A DNA stretch of 64,000 nt from UPXZ01 sp049840795 (GCA_049840795.1 JASGJK010000016.1:62001-126000), one strand, 5' to 3'; shown: positions 39,131 through 49,360, numbered from the stretch's first letter. The notes: a model not told the origin generated them from the sequence alone. Program-made: numbers and translations.

Positions 39131-39524
39131 AGATGTAAATTTTACTTATATTTTATACAAAAATAGATAATATTTTAATGACATCGTCTTGATTTATCAG
39201 AATTATAGATTAGTAATGTTGATGAAAATCATCAAGATGTTGTTTTTCAAATATTTAATAATGTCTTAGATAAAATCAAATAGAATATCTTCAGTTGTAA
39301 AAATTGAGAATAGCTATGAAGAAAATTGTATAATAAGATTAAGCCCAAGAATGTCTCAAACCACTTTATTTACTTCAACACACGAAGTAAGTCGCGAGAG
39401 TTGGCGATGGTAATTATCTCAAAATTACTATGTGCATACAACGTAACACGAGTTGAATACGAAATCTTTTTTGAAAATCTTAAACTTTTCTGTAATTTTG
39501 TAACTTCATCATTTAAAAAATTAT
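39131..39524. other. Divergent intergenic region
   Basis: 394 AT-rich bases between the M13 peptidase and gltX, which point away from each other. It contains the gltX promoter at 39470-39500. The open frame at 39326-39532 has no family resemblance and runs into gltX, so I do not call it. Confidence 0.5.
39470..39500 (+). promoter_or_regulatory. Bacteroidota-type promoter for gltX
   Basis: -33 TTTG (39470-39473), 19-base spacer, perfect -7 TAATTTTG (39493-39500), 24 bases before the ATG at 39525. Confidence 0.75.
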
Positions 39525-41045
39525 ATGGATAAAAAAGTCAGAGTTCGTTTTGCGCCAAGTCCTACCGGAGCTTTACACATCGGTGGTGTACGTACGGCGT
39601 TGTACAATTACCTTTTTGCGCGTCAACACGGTGGCGATATGTTGTTGAGAATAGAAGATACAGATTCTAATCGTTTTGTGCACGGCGCTGAAGAGTATAT
39701 CGTAGAATCGTTACAATGGCTTGGCATCGAAATAGATGAAGGTGTAGGCTCGACAAGTGATGGCGCTCATTCTCCTTACCGACAGAGCGAACGAAAAGAG
39801 ACATACAAACAGTACGTTGAACAATTGCTAAACGAGGGCAAGGCGTATATCGCTTTTGATTCGCCGTTGGAATTAGATGAAAAAAGAGCGGAGATTGCTA
39901 ATTTTCAATATGATGCTACAACACGTGGGCTGATGAAAAATGCGTTGACTCTTAGCACCGAAGAGGTCGAAAACCGCATTAAAAGTGGCGAACAATATGT
40001 GGTACGTATCAAAATAGAACCGAATCAGGAAATAATAGTTAATGATTTAATCAGAGGTGAAGTAAAGATAAATTCTTCTGTGATTGACGATAAAGTACTT
40101 TTTAAATCGGCAGATGGTTTACCTACATATCATTTGGCGAATGTAGTGGACGATTATTTGATGGAAATTTCGCATGTAATACGTGGTGAAGAGTGGTTAC
40201 CTTCGGCTCCGTTACATGTTATCTTGTACAAATATTTAGGTTGGGAAAAGTCAATGCCCCAATTTGCACATTTGCCTTTGCTATTAAAACCGGATGGAAA
40301 TGGCAAACTCAGTAAACGAGATGGAGACCGGCTTGGATTTCCGGTATTTCCTTTGGGCTGGAAGGATCCTAAAACAGGTGAGACGTCATCGGGTTATCGT
40401 GAAGCCGGTTATTTTCCGGACGCAGTTGTCAACTTTTTAGCGCTTCTCGGTTGGAATTCGGGAACAGAGCAGGAAATATTTTCTATGCAGGAACTTATTC
40501 AGCAATTTTCGTTAGACAGAGTAAGCAAAAGTGGCGCCAAGTTTGATTTTGAGAAAGGAAAATGGTTTAATCATAAATATTTACAACTAAAATCAAACGA
40601 AGAATTAGCTGATTCATTTCAACATATTTTAGTCAAGAAAGATATTTTTGAAGATTCGGAAAAAGTGGCGAAAATTGTGGCTTTGGTAAAAGAAAGAGCT
40701 ACTTTTATAGGTGATTTGTGGGAACAAAGCTATTTTTTCTTTCAGTCGCCAACTGAATACGACGAAAAAACCGTACAAAAAAGATGGAAGAGTGAAATAC
40801 CACGACAAATGCAGGAATTATTCAATTTTTTGAATACGATTGACGATTTTTCTGCACAACATACCGAAGATGTAGTGAAAGAATGGATTACTGCGAACGA
40901 ATACAATTTGGGTAGCATTATGAATGCTTTGAGACTTTCGTTGGTTGGCGCTGCCAAAGGTCCTCATTTATTTGATATTACGGAAATTATCGGAAAAGAA
41001 GAAACCCTTAGACGTATTCAGTCGGCAATAGAAACAATACAGTAG
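39525..41045 (+). CDS. gltX: Glutamate-tRNA ligase
   Basis: 506 residues. Class I synthetase signatures are the HIGH-type RFAPSPTGALHIGGVRTALY at residues 7-26 and the KMSKS-type KLSKRDGDRLGFPVFPL at about 260. DTDSNR and the C-terminal anticodon-binding part (SLVGAAKGPHLFDITEIIGK) are also present. The enzyme charges tRNA-Glu, and in many Bacteroidota is the discriminating or non-discriminating GluRS depending on the presence of GlnRS. The frame is intact, with its own promoter. Confidence 0.97.
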   Translation: MDKKVRVRFAPSPTGALHIGGVRTALYNYLFARQHGGDMLLRIEDTDSNRFVHGAEEYIVESLQWLGIEIDEGVGSTSDGAHSPYRQSERKETYKQYVEQLLNEGKAYIAFDSPLELDEKRAEIANFQYDATTRGLMKNALTLSTEEVENRIKSGEQYVVRIKIEPNQEIIVNDLIRGEVKINSSVIDDKVLFKSADGLPTYHLANVVDDYLMEISHVIRGEEWLPSAPLHVILYKYLGWEKSMPQFAHLPLLLKPDGNGKLSKRDGDRLGFPVFPLGWKDPKTGETSSGYREAGYFPDAVVNFLALLGWNSGTEQEIFSMQELIQQFSLDRVSKSGAKFDFEKGKWFNHKYLQLKSNEELADSFQHILVKKDIFEDSEKVAKIVALVKERATFIGDLWEQSYFFFQSPTEYDEKTVQKRWKSEIPRQMQELFNFLNTIDDFSAQHTEDVVKEWITANEYNLGSIMNALRLSLVGAAKGPHLFDITEIIGKEETLRRIQSAIETIQ

Positions 41046-41204
41046 TTAGTCCGAAAAAACGGAAGTGAGTTGTACAGTAGAAACTGATTGTTGTAATGTG
41101 ATTTTAAAATTTTGATTTTGAAGTGTTTATGACGTTAATTATTGTGAGGTTTAATTAGTTGGAGTTCTCTATAATTAGTATCAAGAATTTTTAAAAATAC
41201 ATTT

Positions 41205-42545
41205 ATGAAACGTGTTCTCATTATCACATATTACTGGATACCTTCCGGTGGCGCAGGTGTACAGCGTTGGGTGAAGTTTACAAAATACTTTCGCAGTTTT
41301 GGATGGGAGCCAATCATTTACGCACCTCAAAATCCCGAATATCCGTCTGAAGATTTCTCTTTTCAAAAAGATATAGCGAGCGATATTCAGGTGATAAAAA
41401 CGCCAATCTGGGAGCCTTACAATATTTATCGAAATATCTTCGGAAAAAAAGGGGAAAAAATCAATGCCGGATTCATCTCCGAAAATAAAAAATCGGGATG
41501 GAAAGAAAAACTTTCTATTTGGATCAGAGGTAATTTTTTGATTCCCGACCCACGCAAGTTTTGGGTAAAACCATCGGTAAAGTATCTTAAAAAAATTTTG
41601 GAAAATAATCCGGTTGACGCGTTTGTTACCACGGGACCACCTCATTCAATGCACTTGATTGGTCTTGGACTGAAAAAGCATTTTCCGCGTTTGGCTTGGA
41701 TAGCCGATTTTAGAGATCCGTGGACAAATATAGATTTTTATAAGGAATTAAATTTAACAGCTATATCAGACTCTATTCACCGGAGATTGGAACGAAAAGT
41801 GATCCAATCTGCTGATTGTGTTGTGGTTGTATCTAATGAAATGGTAAAAGAATTTGGCATGCTAAATCCGCATAGGATATGCTTGTTGACTAATGGATAT
41901 GATGACGATGATACCAATACGGAGGGTATTGTGTTGGATGAACGGTTTACGCTTTCGCACATTGGAACCTTAAATTATTCGAGAAATCCTAAACTTTTGT
42001 GGAGGGTATTGAGCGAATTGTGCAAAGAAAATGCCCATTTTCGACACGATTTACAGATACAGTTAGTTGGAAAGACCGACTTTATTGTTCGCGAAGATAT
42101 TCACACATTCGACTTGTCGCAAAATTTGCATAAAATAAATTATCTGAACCACGCTGATGCCATCCGCAAACAAAACTCGGCACAGGTATTGCTGCTTTTG
42201 ATTAACAATACAGCTAATGCAAAAGGCATTCTCACCGGAAAGTTTTTTGAATATTTAGCAGCAAAACGACCTATTTTAGCAATAGGACCTACTGATGGAG
42301 ATGTAGCCAAAATACTACACGAAACCCAAGCTGGTAAAGTAGTGGATTTTAAAGATTTTACAGAACTTAAAAATACGATTTTAGAATATTATCATCGATA
42401 TAAGCACGGTTCGCTTTCTGTTGTCGGCTCAAATTCCGTAGAAAAATATTCAAGAAAAGAACTGACCAAACAATTGGCTGAACTATTAAATGAAATAACC
42501 ATCTCTTCACCATCGGATATAAACAATGAAAAACATTTAACTTGA
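41205..42545 (+). CDS. Glycosyltransferase, family 4-like
   Basis: 446 residues of GT-B type. The start RVLIITYYWIPSGGAGVQRW VKF (glycine-rich loop) and DPWTNIDFYKELN in the N-lobe, the central VVVVSNEMVKEF, and the C-lobe GILTGKFFEYLAAKRPILAI with the E-x7-E-like donor-binding pattern are typical of Bacteroidota cell-surface polysaccharide transferases. Donor and acceptor are unknown. The next gene, wecB, makes UDP-ManNAc, so a role in O-antigen or capsule assembly is reasonable. It is 160 bases behind gltX. Confidence 0.9.
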   Translation: MKRVLIITYYWIPSGGAGVQRWVKFTKYFRSFGWEPIIYAPQNPEYPSEDFSFQKDIASDIQVIKTPIWEPYNIYRNIFGKKGEKINAGFISENKKSGWKEKLSIWIRGNFLIPDPRKFWVKPSVKYLKKILENNPVDAFVTTGPPHSMHLIGLGLKKHFPRLAWIADFRDPWTNIDFYKELNLTAISDSIHRRLERKVIQSADCVVVVSNEMVKEFGMLNPHRICLLTNGYDDDDTNTEGIVLDERFTLSHIGTLNYSRNPKLLWRVLSELCKENAHFRHDLQIQLVGKTDFIVREDIHTFDLSQNLHKINYLNHADAIRKQNSAQVLLLLINNTANAKGILTGKFFEYLAAKRPILAIGPTDGDVAKILHETQAGKVVDFKDFTELKNTILEYYHRYKHGSLSVVGSNSVEKYSRKELTKQLAELLNEITISSPSDINNEKHLT

Positions 42546-42624
42546 TATTAGTTTATTTATTTTTAGTTGTTTGTGTATGTTTTTAATATCTGAAATGTCT
42601 GAAATAAAAAGATAACACGTTTTT

Positions 42625-43695
42625 ATGAAAAAAATCATTACTGTAGTAGGAGCGCGTCCGCAGTTTGTTAAAGCGGCTACGTTGAGTCGCCAGTTTCAGC
42701 TTTTGGGAATGGATGAAAAATTGGTACATACTGGGCAGCATTTTGATACAAATATGTCCGACGTATTTTTTAAAGAAATGGAAATACCCAAACCCGTATA
42801 CAATCTAAATGTTCACGGAGTGTCGCATGGCGCGATGACCGGACGAATGCTTGAGGGCGTTGAACAGATACTTTTGCAGGAAAAACCGGATGGAGTATTG
42901 GTCTATGGAGATACAAATTCTACATTAGCCGGTGCATTGGCTGCTGCTAAACTTCACATTCCCGTTGTGCACGTCGAAGCCGGATTACGCTCATTCAATA
43001 TGATGATGCCGGAGGAAGTCAATCGAATATTGACCGATCGTATTTCTTCACTGCTACTATGTCCAACAGATGCTGCGGTAAATAACTTAAAGCGAGAAGG
43101 TTTTGATAATTTTGATATAAAAGTGGTGAAAAATGGCGATGTAATGCAGGATGCAGCTCTTTTTTACGCTACAAAAGCAGAACAAAAGTCGGATATTATT
43201 CATCGAATCGGATTAAAACGTTTTGTACTTGCTACTATTCATCGGCAAGAAAATACCGATTCGCCTGAGAACCTGAAAGGCATTGTCGCCGCGCTTAACG
43301 AGATTCAGAAGCGTATTCCCGTGATTGTACCATTGCATCCGCGTACACGCAACATATTACAACAACAACATATAAGCACATCTTTTAAGACAATTGATCC
43401 TGTCGGATATTTTGATATGATTATGCTGTTGAAGAATTGTGAGTTGGTTATTACCGACAGTGGCGGTGTACAAAAAGAATCGTTCTTCTTTCGTAAAAAT
43501 TGCATTACAATGCGTGAAGAAACCGAGTGGATTGAACTTGTTGAGAAGGGTTACAACATTATCACCGGGAGTAATTACGAAAAAATATTATCGGCTTTTG
43601 ACCAATGCCTTCATCAAACGCCGGATTTCTCAGTCAATTTATATGGCAACGGAAAAGCATCGGAAGTTGCGGCAACAGAAATCTTAGCGTTGTAA
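42625..43695 (+). CDS. wecB: UDP-N-acetylglucosamine 2-epimerase (non-hydrolysing)
   Basis: 356 residues. Landmarks are VVGARPQFVKAATLSR at residue 5, VHTGQHFDTNMSDVFFKEM, VYGDTNSTLAGALAAAKL, HVEAGLRSFNMMMPEEVNR, TIHRQENTD and the C-terminal TDSGGVQKESFFFRKNC, all diagnostic for WecB/MnaA. It interconverts UDP-GlcNAc and UDP-ManNAc for surface polysaccharide synthesis. It follows the glycosyltransferase by 79 bases and precedes the DUF2891 gene by 8. Confidence 0.96.
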   Translation: MKKIITVVGARPQFVKAATLSRQFQLLGMDEKLVHTGQHFDTNMSDVFFKEMEIPKPVYNLNVHGVSHGAMTGRMLEGVEQILLQEKPDGVLVYGDTNSTLAGALAAAKLHIPVVHVEAGLRSFNMMMPEEVNRILTDRISSLLLCPTDAAVNNLKREGFDNFDIKVVKNGDVMQDAALFYATKAEQKSDIIHRIGLKRFVLATIHRQENTDSPENLKGIVAALNEIQKRIPVIVPLHPRTRNILQQQHISTSFKTIDPVGYFDMIMLLKNCELVITDSGGVQKESFFFRKNCITMREETEWIELVEKGYNIITGSNYEKILSAFDQCLHQTPDFSVNLYGNGKASEVAATEILAL

Positions 43696-43703
43696 AAACG
43701 AAA

Positions 43704-44783
43704 ATGAAAAAATCTATCACTTTACTGCAACTTATCTTTTGTCTCTTACTATCTGCGGATGGTTTTAGCCAAAATACTACGTCTTTTTCAGACGATATCG
43801 CTGTTAGGTTATCAGAACTGCCGATTAAATGTATAAATCAAGAATACCCCAACAAGACCGGTCATGTGATTAATAATGAAACAGATGTCACGCTTTCTCC
43901 CCAAGGGTTGCATCCGGTGTTTTACGGTTGTTTTGATTGGCATAGCAGTGTACACGGACATTGGATGCTGGTACGTCTGTTGAAAATTAAACCATCGATG
44001 TCTAATCGGGAACAAATCATAGCCCTATTAAATCTCTCGTTTGACTCTACGAAGTTATTTGAAGAAAGCCGTTATTTTGAAAAATACGCGGCTGCCGAAA
44101 CTTACGAAAGAACTTATGGATGGGCGTGGTTACTTAAATTAGACGAAGAATTATCCACTTGGAATAACCTGCTTGCTCGACAGTGGCACGCTAATTTACA
44201 GTCGCTTACGCGAAAAATAGTTGCTTTGTGGAAAAAATATCTACCCAAACAAACTTATCCTAACCGAACAGGAGTTCATCCCAACTCGGCTTTTGCCTTG
44301 GCCTTTGCGATTGATTGGGCGAGAGCTACTAACGATACAGAATTTGAAGCGCAACTATTAAAAAAAGCCATTGATTTTTATGCTGATGATAGCAAAACAC
44401 CCGCTTATCTTGAACCGGACGGATCGGATTTTTTCTCTCCAAGTTTAGAAATAGCCGATTTGATGCACAGGGTATTAGCACCAAAAGAATACGCAAAGTG
44501 GTTGAGAAAATTTTATGACAACAAAAGTATCGAAAATATATGTCAAGTGCCCGAAGTAAGTGATATTAATGATTATCAGATAGTTCATCTTATAGGATTA
44601 TCTTTTTCTAAGGCTTGGTGTATGAAAAATATAGCAAAATCGTTGCCCAAAAATAACGTGATGGCAAAACGTTTTGGTGCGGCTTCTGAAGAAATGATGA
44701 ATAACGCCTTACCTTACGTGTTCAATGGAAATTATGGTGGTGAACATTGGTTAGCTTCATTTGCAGTGATGGCGTTGGAATAA
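43704..44783 (+). CDS. DUF2891 domain-containing protein, exported
   Basis: 359 residues from ATG 43704. The frame is open further upstream but overlaps wecB; the chosen start gives a signal peptide (LLQLIFCLLLSADGFSQ). Family motifs are NQEYPNKTGHVIN, HPVFYGCFDWHSSVHGHWML (residues about 70-90) and GVHPNSAFALAFAIDWAR, DLMHRV, GGEHWLASFAVMAL at the C-terminus. DUF2891 proteins have an alpha-alpha toroid look and unknown activity. The conserved His/Trp/Asp cluster suggests a carbohydrate-active enzyme, but that is only an inference. A strong terminator follows. Confidence 0.9.
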   Translation: MKKSITLLQLIFCLLLSADGFSQNTTSFSDDIAVRLSELPIKCINQEYPNKTGHVINNETDVTLSPQGLHPVFYGCFDWHSSVHGHWMLVRLLKIKPSMSNREQIIALLNLSFDSTKLFEESRYFEKYAAAETYERTYGWAWLLKLDEELSTWNNLLARQWHANLQSLTRKIVALWKKYLPKQTYPNRTGVHPNSAFALAFAIDWARATNDTEFEAQLLKKAIDFYADDSKTPAYLEPDGSDFFSPSLEIADLMHRVLAPKEYAKWLRKFYDNKSIENICQVPEVSDINDYQIVHLIGLSFSKAWCMKNIAKSLPKNNVMAKRFGAASEEMMNNALPYVFNGNYGGEHWLASFAVMALE

Positions 44784-44785
44784 AA

Positions 44786-44822
44786 AAATCCTGTAACTTT
44801 ACGCTACAGGATTTTATTTTTT
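44786..44822. terminator. Bidirectional terminator between DUF2891 gene and ferredoxin
   Basis: Arms aaatcctgta (from 44786) and tacaggattt (ending about 44815), then tatttttttt. It serves both convergent genes. Confidence 0.8.
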
Positions 44823-44834
44823 TGAGACGTATGA

Positions 44835-45002
44835 TTACGCCGGATGAATTGCTTCTGATGGACAAACATCGGCACAAGTACCGCAGTCTGTACATACATC
44901 CGGATCAATAACATAGATATCGCCTTCTGAAATTGCTTCTACCGGACACTCACTAATGCAAGAGCCGCAAGCAATACAATCTTCTGTAATTACGTAAGCC
45001 AT
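44835..45002 (-). CDS. 2[4Fe-4S] ferredoxin
   Basis: A 55-residue protein, ATG 45002 to TAA 44835. It starts MAYVITEDCIACGSCISECP and later has DVCTDCGTCADVCPSEAI: two complete CxxCxxCxxxCP clusters, as in clostridial-type ferredoxins. It is a small soluble low-potential electron carrier for pyruvate:ferredoxin oxidoreductase, hydrogenase or Rnf. The acidic composition and length are exactly typical. It is monocistronic, with a terminator directly behind it. The flavodoxin at 6356 would be its iron-free alternative. Confidence 0.97.
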   Translation of the reverse strand: MAYVITEDCIACGSCISECPVEAISEGDIYVIDPDVCTDCGTCADVCPSEAIHPA

Positions 45003-45311
45003 TTTTAAAATAATTTTGTTAGTACTAATTAGTGTTGCAAAAATAAAACAATTTCCATAGTTAAAAAAATATTTTTACTAATTTTTTTTCGATGATATGG
45101 TAAGTTCTTATTTTACAGATTAAACAACCCGAAAAATAAATAAGTTTAAATATACGTTGAAAGAATCCTATTTTTAATAAGATATTACATTTCTATTAAA
45201 TTTTTCATTCTTTTTGGTTGTGGCTTATAGGTTTTTTGTAAATTTGTTCGCTATTTATATCGAAATGAATTACTATTTTTTATAAAGAAAACTAAATCAA
45301 ATTTTTACACA
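45003..45311. other. Divergent intergenic region
   Basis: 309 bases between the ferredoxin and DUF47 starts. It contains the promoter at 45218-45246. No other feature is seen. Confidence 0.5.
45218..45246 (+). promoter_or_regulatory. Promoter for the DUF47/Pit operon
   Basis: -33 TTG (45218-45220), 18-base spacer, perfect -7 TAAATTTG (45239-45246), 65 bases before the ATG. Confidence 0.65.
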
Positions 45312-45959
45312 ATGGAAAGTTCAATTTTTAGTAAATTAACTCCAAAAGAACCCAAGTTCTTCCCCTTATTATCTGGTCTTTCAGAAGTAATTAACGAAGC
45401 CAGCGACCTAATGATTGAGTTTGTTAAAAACTACAACATAGATACGGCTGAAAGTTTTTACAAAAGAATCAAAGAGATAGAACGCAAAGGTGATGCTCTC
45501 TCAAACAAAGTTTTTGACGAATTAAATACCACTTTTATCACTCCATTTGACAGAGAAGATATACATCATTTGGCTACCCGTATGGATGACGTTACCGACT
45601 ACATCAACAGTGCAGCTAAAAGAATTTATTTGTATAAACCTAAAAAAATGCCAAAATCGGCTTTAGAACTCGTTAATTGCATAAAAGAAAGCGCTGTTCA
45701 GATTGAAAAATCGGTAAATGAATTGAACGTACTGAAAAAAAGAATTAAAAATATCAAGGAATATTGCTACGAATTACATACTATCGAAAATAAAGCCGAT
45801 GATGTATACGAGCACTTTTTGATCGATTTGTTTGAAAATGCCAAAGACAGTGTGGAACTTATTAAACAAAAAGAAATTATGTACGAGCTTGAGAAAGCTA
45901 CCGATGCCGCAGAATATGTCGGAAAAATTATCAAAACCATTATTGTTAAGTACGCTTAG
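45312..45959 (+). CDS. DUF47 family (PhoU-like) phosphate transport accessory protein
   Basis: 215 residues, all-helical. The pattern KRIKEIERKGDALSNKVFDE and LNTTFITPFDREDIHHLATR, MDDVTDYINSAAKRIYLY is that of the PhoU-related DUF47 family. These proteins are almost always encoded next to Pit-type phosphate permeases and are thought to regulate them. Here the pit gene starts 65 bases later. The conserved E/D-rich motifs likely bind metal clusters as in PhoU. The frame is intact. Confidence 0.93.
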   Translation: MESSIFSKLTPKEPKFFPLLSGLSEVINEASDLMIEFVKNYNIDTAESFYKRIKEIERKGDALSNKVFDELNTTFITPFDREDIHHLATRMDDVTDYINSAAKRIYLYKPKKMPKSALELVNCIKESAVQIEKSVNELNVLKKRIKNIKEYCYELHTIENKADDVYEHFLIDLFENAKDSVELIKQKEIMYELEKATDAAEYVGKIIKTIIVKYA

Positions 45960-46024
45960 ATTAAATTAGAAATTCAATTTTGATTTGGATTTCTTTTTTT
46001 GTATATACAAACAACATAATTTAT

Positions 46025-47056
46025 ATGACATTACTAATCATAATAATTGCGTTAGCGCTCATTTTTGATTTTATCAATGGTTTTCACGATGCAGCAAATT
46101 CAATTGCCACCATCGTATCTACCAAAGTGCTGACACCTTTTCAAGCTGTAATTTGGGCCGCTTTATTCAATTTTGTAGCCTATTTTATAGCAAAACACAT
46201 CATCGGAGGATTTGGAATTGCCGATACTGTTTCAAAGACAGTAATAACGGAATTTATAACTTTGCCTATCATCTTCTCCGGATTGATAGCCGCCATTATT
46301 TGGAATTTATTGACTTGGTGGCTCGGAATACCCTCATCTTCTTCCCATACGTTAATTGGAGGTTTTGCCGGTGCCGCGGTAGCTGCGTATATGGGCAATT
46401 TCAGTGTTATAAAAGCGGATGTAATTATAAAAATTGCTTCGTTTATAGTTTTAGCTCCACTAATAGGTATGATTATGGCGTCTATTCTTACGGTAATAGT
46501 TGAATGGATTGCCAGAAAGAGTAACCCGCATAAAGCTAATTCTTGGTTTAAACATTTACAGCTTGTCTCATCGGCATTATTCAGTATCGGACACGGATTG
46601 AATGATTCGCAAAAAGTGATGGGTATCATTGCGGCTGCTTTAATTGCTACGCACATTCATCATCCCGAGATAGGTTATGGAATAGAGTCAGTTAATGATT
46701 TGCCTGAATGGGTTGCATTTGCGTGTTTTACTGCAATTTCACTTGGTACGATGTCCGGAGGATGGAAAATTGTGAAAACAATGGGCACGCGTATAACCAA
46801 GGTTACTCCATTTGAAGGTGTGGTGGCTGAAACGGCAGGTGCTTTGACTTTGTATCTGACCGAATGGTTGAAAATTCCGGTTAGCACAACCCATACCATA
46901 ACAGGAGCGATTATTGGTGTTGGATCTGTGAAACGTTTGTCAGCAGTTCGTTGGGGGGTTACTAGAAGCTTGTTGGTGGCTTGGTTGCTTACCATTCCTG
47001 TGAGTGCTTTGATTGCAGCTGTAATTTATTTTGTTTTAGGGCAGTTTGTAGTTTGA
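46025..47056 (+). CDS. Inorganic phosphate transporter, Pit family
   Basis: 343 residues from ATG 46025. A frame from 45980 adds 15 residues without resemblance. It has about ten membrane segments and two inverted PHO4 signatures: DFINGFHDAANSIATIVSTK near the N-terminus and GHGLNDSQKVMGIIAAALIA in the middle, plus GIPSSSSHTLIGGFAGAAVA and KIPVSTTHTITGAIIGVGSV. It imports metal-phosphate with protons across the inner membrane as a low-affinity uptake system, with the preceding DUF47 protein as the probable regulator. Confidence 0.95.
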   Translation: MTLLIIIIALALIFDFINGFHDAANSIATIVSTKVLTPFQAVIWAALFNFVAYFIAKHIIGGFGIADTVSKTVITEFITLPIIFSGLIAAIIWNLLTWWLGIPSSSSHTLIGGFAGAAVAAYMGNFSVIKADVIIKIASFIVLAPLIGMIMASILTVIVEWIARKSNPHKANSWFKHLQLVSSALFSIGHGLNDSQKVMGIIAAALIATHIHHPEIGYGIESVNDLPEWVAFACFTAISLGTMSGGWKIVKTMGTRITKVTPFEGVVAETAGALTLYLTEWLKIPVSTTHTITGAIIGVGSVKRLSAVRWGVTRSLLVAWLLTIPVSALIAAVIYFVLGQFVV

Positions 47057-47204
47057 TTTCGAATCTCACAAAAAATAAAATGATTTATAATAAAGGCATT
47101 CGATTTAAGTAGTTGAAATTATTTATTGATGTATTCCTTAAAATAGTTGTATATTTTGATTTTTATTCGTATATTTACTTCATAATCAAATAAATAAATA
47201 TATT

Positions 47205-48242
47205 ATGAGATTCGTTGTATTAACAGTTTCAGAACGAGAACAATTAGAAAAAATTCAGAAAACAAGCACAAATTTCATTGAAAGAAGTCGTTGTTTACAG
47301 ATACTTCTATCAGATAGAAAGAATTCCATGGCAGAAGTGTCAAGAATTACTAAAGTAGACTTGCAGGCAGTTATACGGTTATTTAATGCTTGGGATTCTG
47401 CCTCTGCAGAAAACAAGTTGAGTACTTTATCAATAGCTTCAGGACGAGGGCCAAAAATAAAACTGGAACAAGTCAGAGATAAGCTTCCTGAAATGGTTGA
47501 GAAACATAATAGAAACTTAAATCCAATTCTTCATTGGCTTGAAATTGAATATAATATAAAAATTTGCAAACAAACTTTGCGAACTTTTTTTAAAGATGCT
47601 AGACTATAGCTTTAAGCGAGCCAGACTTTCGATAAAACACTTACGAAATCAAGAGCAGTTTGATATGCAACAGTCTGAAATTAATGAACTAATAGAATTA
47701 CACAAACAAGGATATTTAGATCTATATTTTGGTGACGAGAGTCATTTTGGATTAACACCAAATTTGCCTTATGCTTGGCAACACAAGGACAAACCCTTGC
47801 TTCTGCCTGCCTCCAGGTCAAAGTCATTAAGCGTTTTAGGATTAATGACGCCTTGCTGCAAATTATATTCTAAAACCTTTGAGCAAACTATTAATTCTGA
47901 TATTGCTATTGAATTCATAGACGATTTTGCCAATCAAATATCAAAAAAACAGTCGTAATACTGGATAATGCACCAATACATAAAAGTAAAAAGTTTATTG
48001 CCAATATTGCTCGCTCGAGAGAAATGGATGTCTATATTTACTTTCTTCCTCCATACTCGCCAGAACTCAACAAGATTGAAATACTTTGGCGATTTGTCAA
48101 ATACCAATGGATTCCATTAGATGCTTATCGTAGCTTTCAAAATTTAAAAGAACGACTCAACGAAACATTACTTTTAGTCGGGTCAAAACATATCATTAAA
48201 TATTATCGATTACTTAAGTATTTCTGTAATTGTCTAAAGTAA
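47205..48242 (+). mobile_element. IS630-type transposase, three frames
   Basis: Frame 1 (47205-47609) has the N-terminal HTH region (EREQLEKIQKTSTNFIERSR). Frame 2 (47596-47958) has YSFKRARLSIKHLRNQEQFD and the first catalytic Asp in YFGDESHFG. Frame 3 (to 48242) has VVILDNAPIHKSKKF (second Asp) and YSPELNKIEILWRF (Glu), completing the DDE triad. Joined length is about 345 residues. The second junction is at a run of seven A's (A-AAA-AAC context), which could allow -1 slippage; the first at about 47600 is not obviously slippery. Two-ORF IS630 elements use programmed frameshifting, but random indels are equally possible here. I could not define the terminal inverted repeats. The 3' end overlaps and seems to cut the gene at 48214-49301. 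Confidence 0.8.
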
Positions 48243-49301
48243 TTAGATTATCGTATCCTTTTAGTCCTTTTACAGCTTTGTACCACAAGTTCTCATTACG
48301 TGCAATAATTATGACTTTCTTTTCTTGTATTAAATATTCAACAAGTCTAACCGTAAATTTTTGAGTATATAAAATACCTTCTTCTAAATGATATGTTTTT
48401 TCTGTTATTTTTTTTGACAAGTCTTTAAACTTATAAGAAGTATATCCAATGTATTGAATTAAAGCAATTTTAGAGTTAGAATTTTAAACTTGCTTCGTAG
48501 TTCTTTCGTCTTTTTATCCCAATAATAGTCACTAATACTATTTCTATTTGAGTTAGTAGGAATAAATTCAGAACTTTGTAGCGACATTGATTTACATTGG
48601 TCTTTTACAAATTCAATTTTTTCATTTTCGCTTAATTCCTCATATTCCTCTGTATTTTTTTGTTTTACGTAGCCAGGATTTAATGTTAAAATGACTACTT
48701 CTGCGTCAAGTACATTTCCCCAAAATGGTTCTGGTAAAATTTCTAAATGATAATTATAGTCTTCTGTTGCACTGCTATTAAACTCATCAATATATTTTTG
48801 ATCTTCAATGTGAATATTTTTATTTAGAGGTTTATATGAATTGTCTACTATATCTTCTACGAGGTCTAACCAAGGATTATCATAGAAAAGAGTTTCTTTG
48901 TCTTCTTGAATATTCAAGTCAAGATTTAAATTGCCAAATGATATTTTTGGCTCGCTTTTATGAAGATTTTCATTATAATCATTAAAACGACGATTTCTGA
49001 GTTCTCTTGACAAAATTGTAATAAGTTGTGTTTCAGAGTATCCTATTACAAGAACCTTGTCATCATTTGCTAATTTTTCAAGAAAGAATTTAATAGATTG
49101 ACTAACAGCATTTCTTACATCTATGCGTTTGTTTCTCTTGTAAACACTAATCAAATAATGTAAATTCCCACCCAAATTCAAATATTCAGCTATATTCAGC
49201 AGTTTTTGATCTGTTTCGATTGAATGAAATTCACTTGAATATAAATCCCAATACTTTCTTGAATTAATCAAATTTTCGAAATATTCTTTGTCTTGTAACA
49301 T
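48214..49301 (-). CDS. Unrecognised protein with uracil-DNA-glycosylase-like motif (frameshifted, 3' end cut)
   Basis: ATG 49301 opens an N-terminal helical region. The central part has LPEPFWGNVLDAEVVILTLN PGYV (broken here for length), the 'PE-PF-G ... LNPG' pattern of uncharacterised proteins with a uracil-DNA-glycosylase-like fold. The frame stops at 48459 (KFKILTLKLL); one base off, the text continues NSKIALIQYIGYTSYKFKDL and WYKAVKGLKGYDNLITL to a stop at 48214 inside the IS630 end. I infer an original gene of about 360 residues, truncated by the insertion. It begins 32 bases after a GTTAGTC cassette-like boundary, so it is probably the leftmost visible cassette gene. Confidence 0.6.
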
Positions 49302-49327
49302 AGTGTTCTTGTTTTAGTTTTTATTCT

Positions 49328-49345
49328 GACTAACGACCAAATACT
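49328..49345 (-). repeat. Partial attC-like end
   Basis: Plus sequence gactaacgacca reads on the minus strand as TGGTCG-TTAGTC, the same boundary as in the short site at 59357-59410. It is followed at once by the end of the IS110 element, which seems to have inserted into the palindrome. Confidence 0.5.
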
Positions 49346-49360
49346 ACAATTGATAATCAA

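Noticed and set aside
39326..39532. Open frame upstream of gltX
   Set aside because: It overlaps the gltX promoter and start and has no recognisable content.
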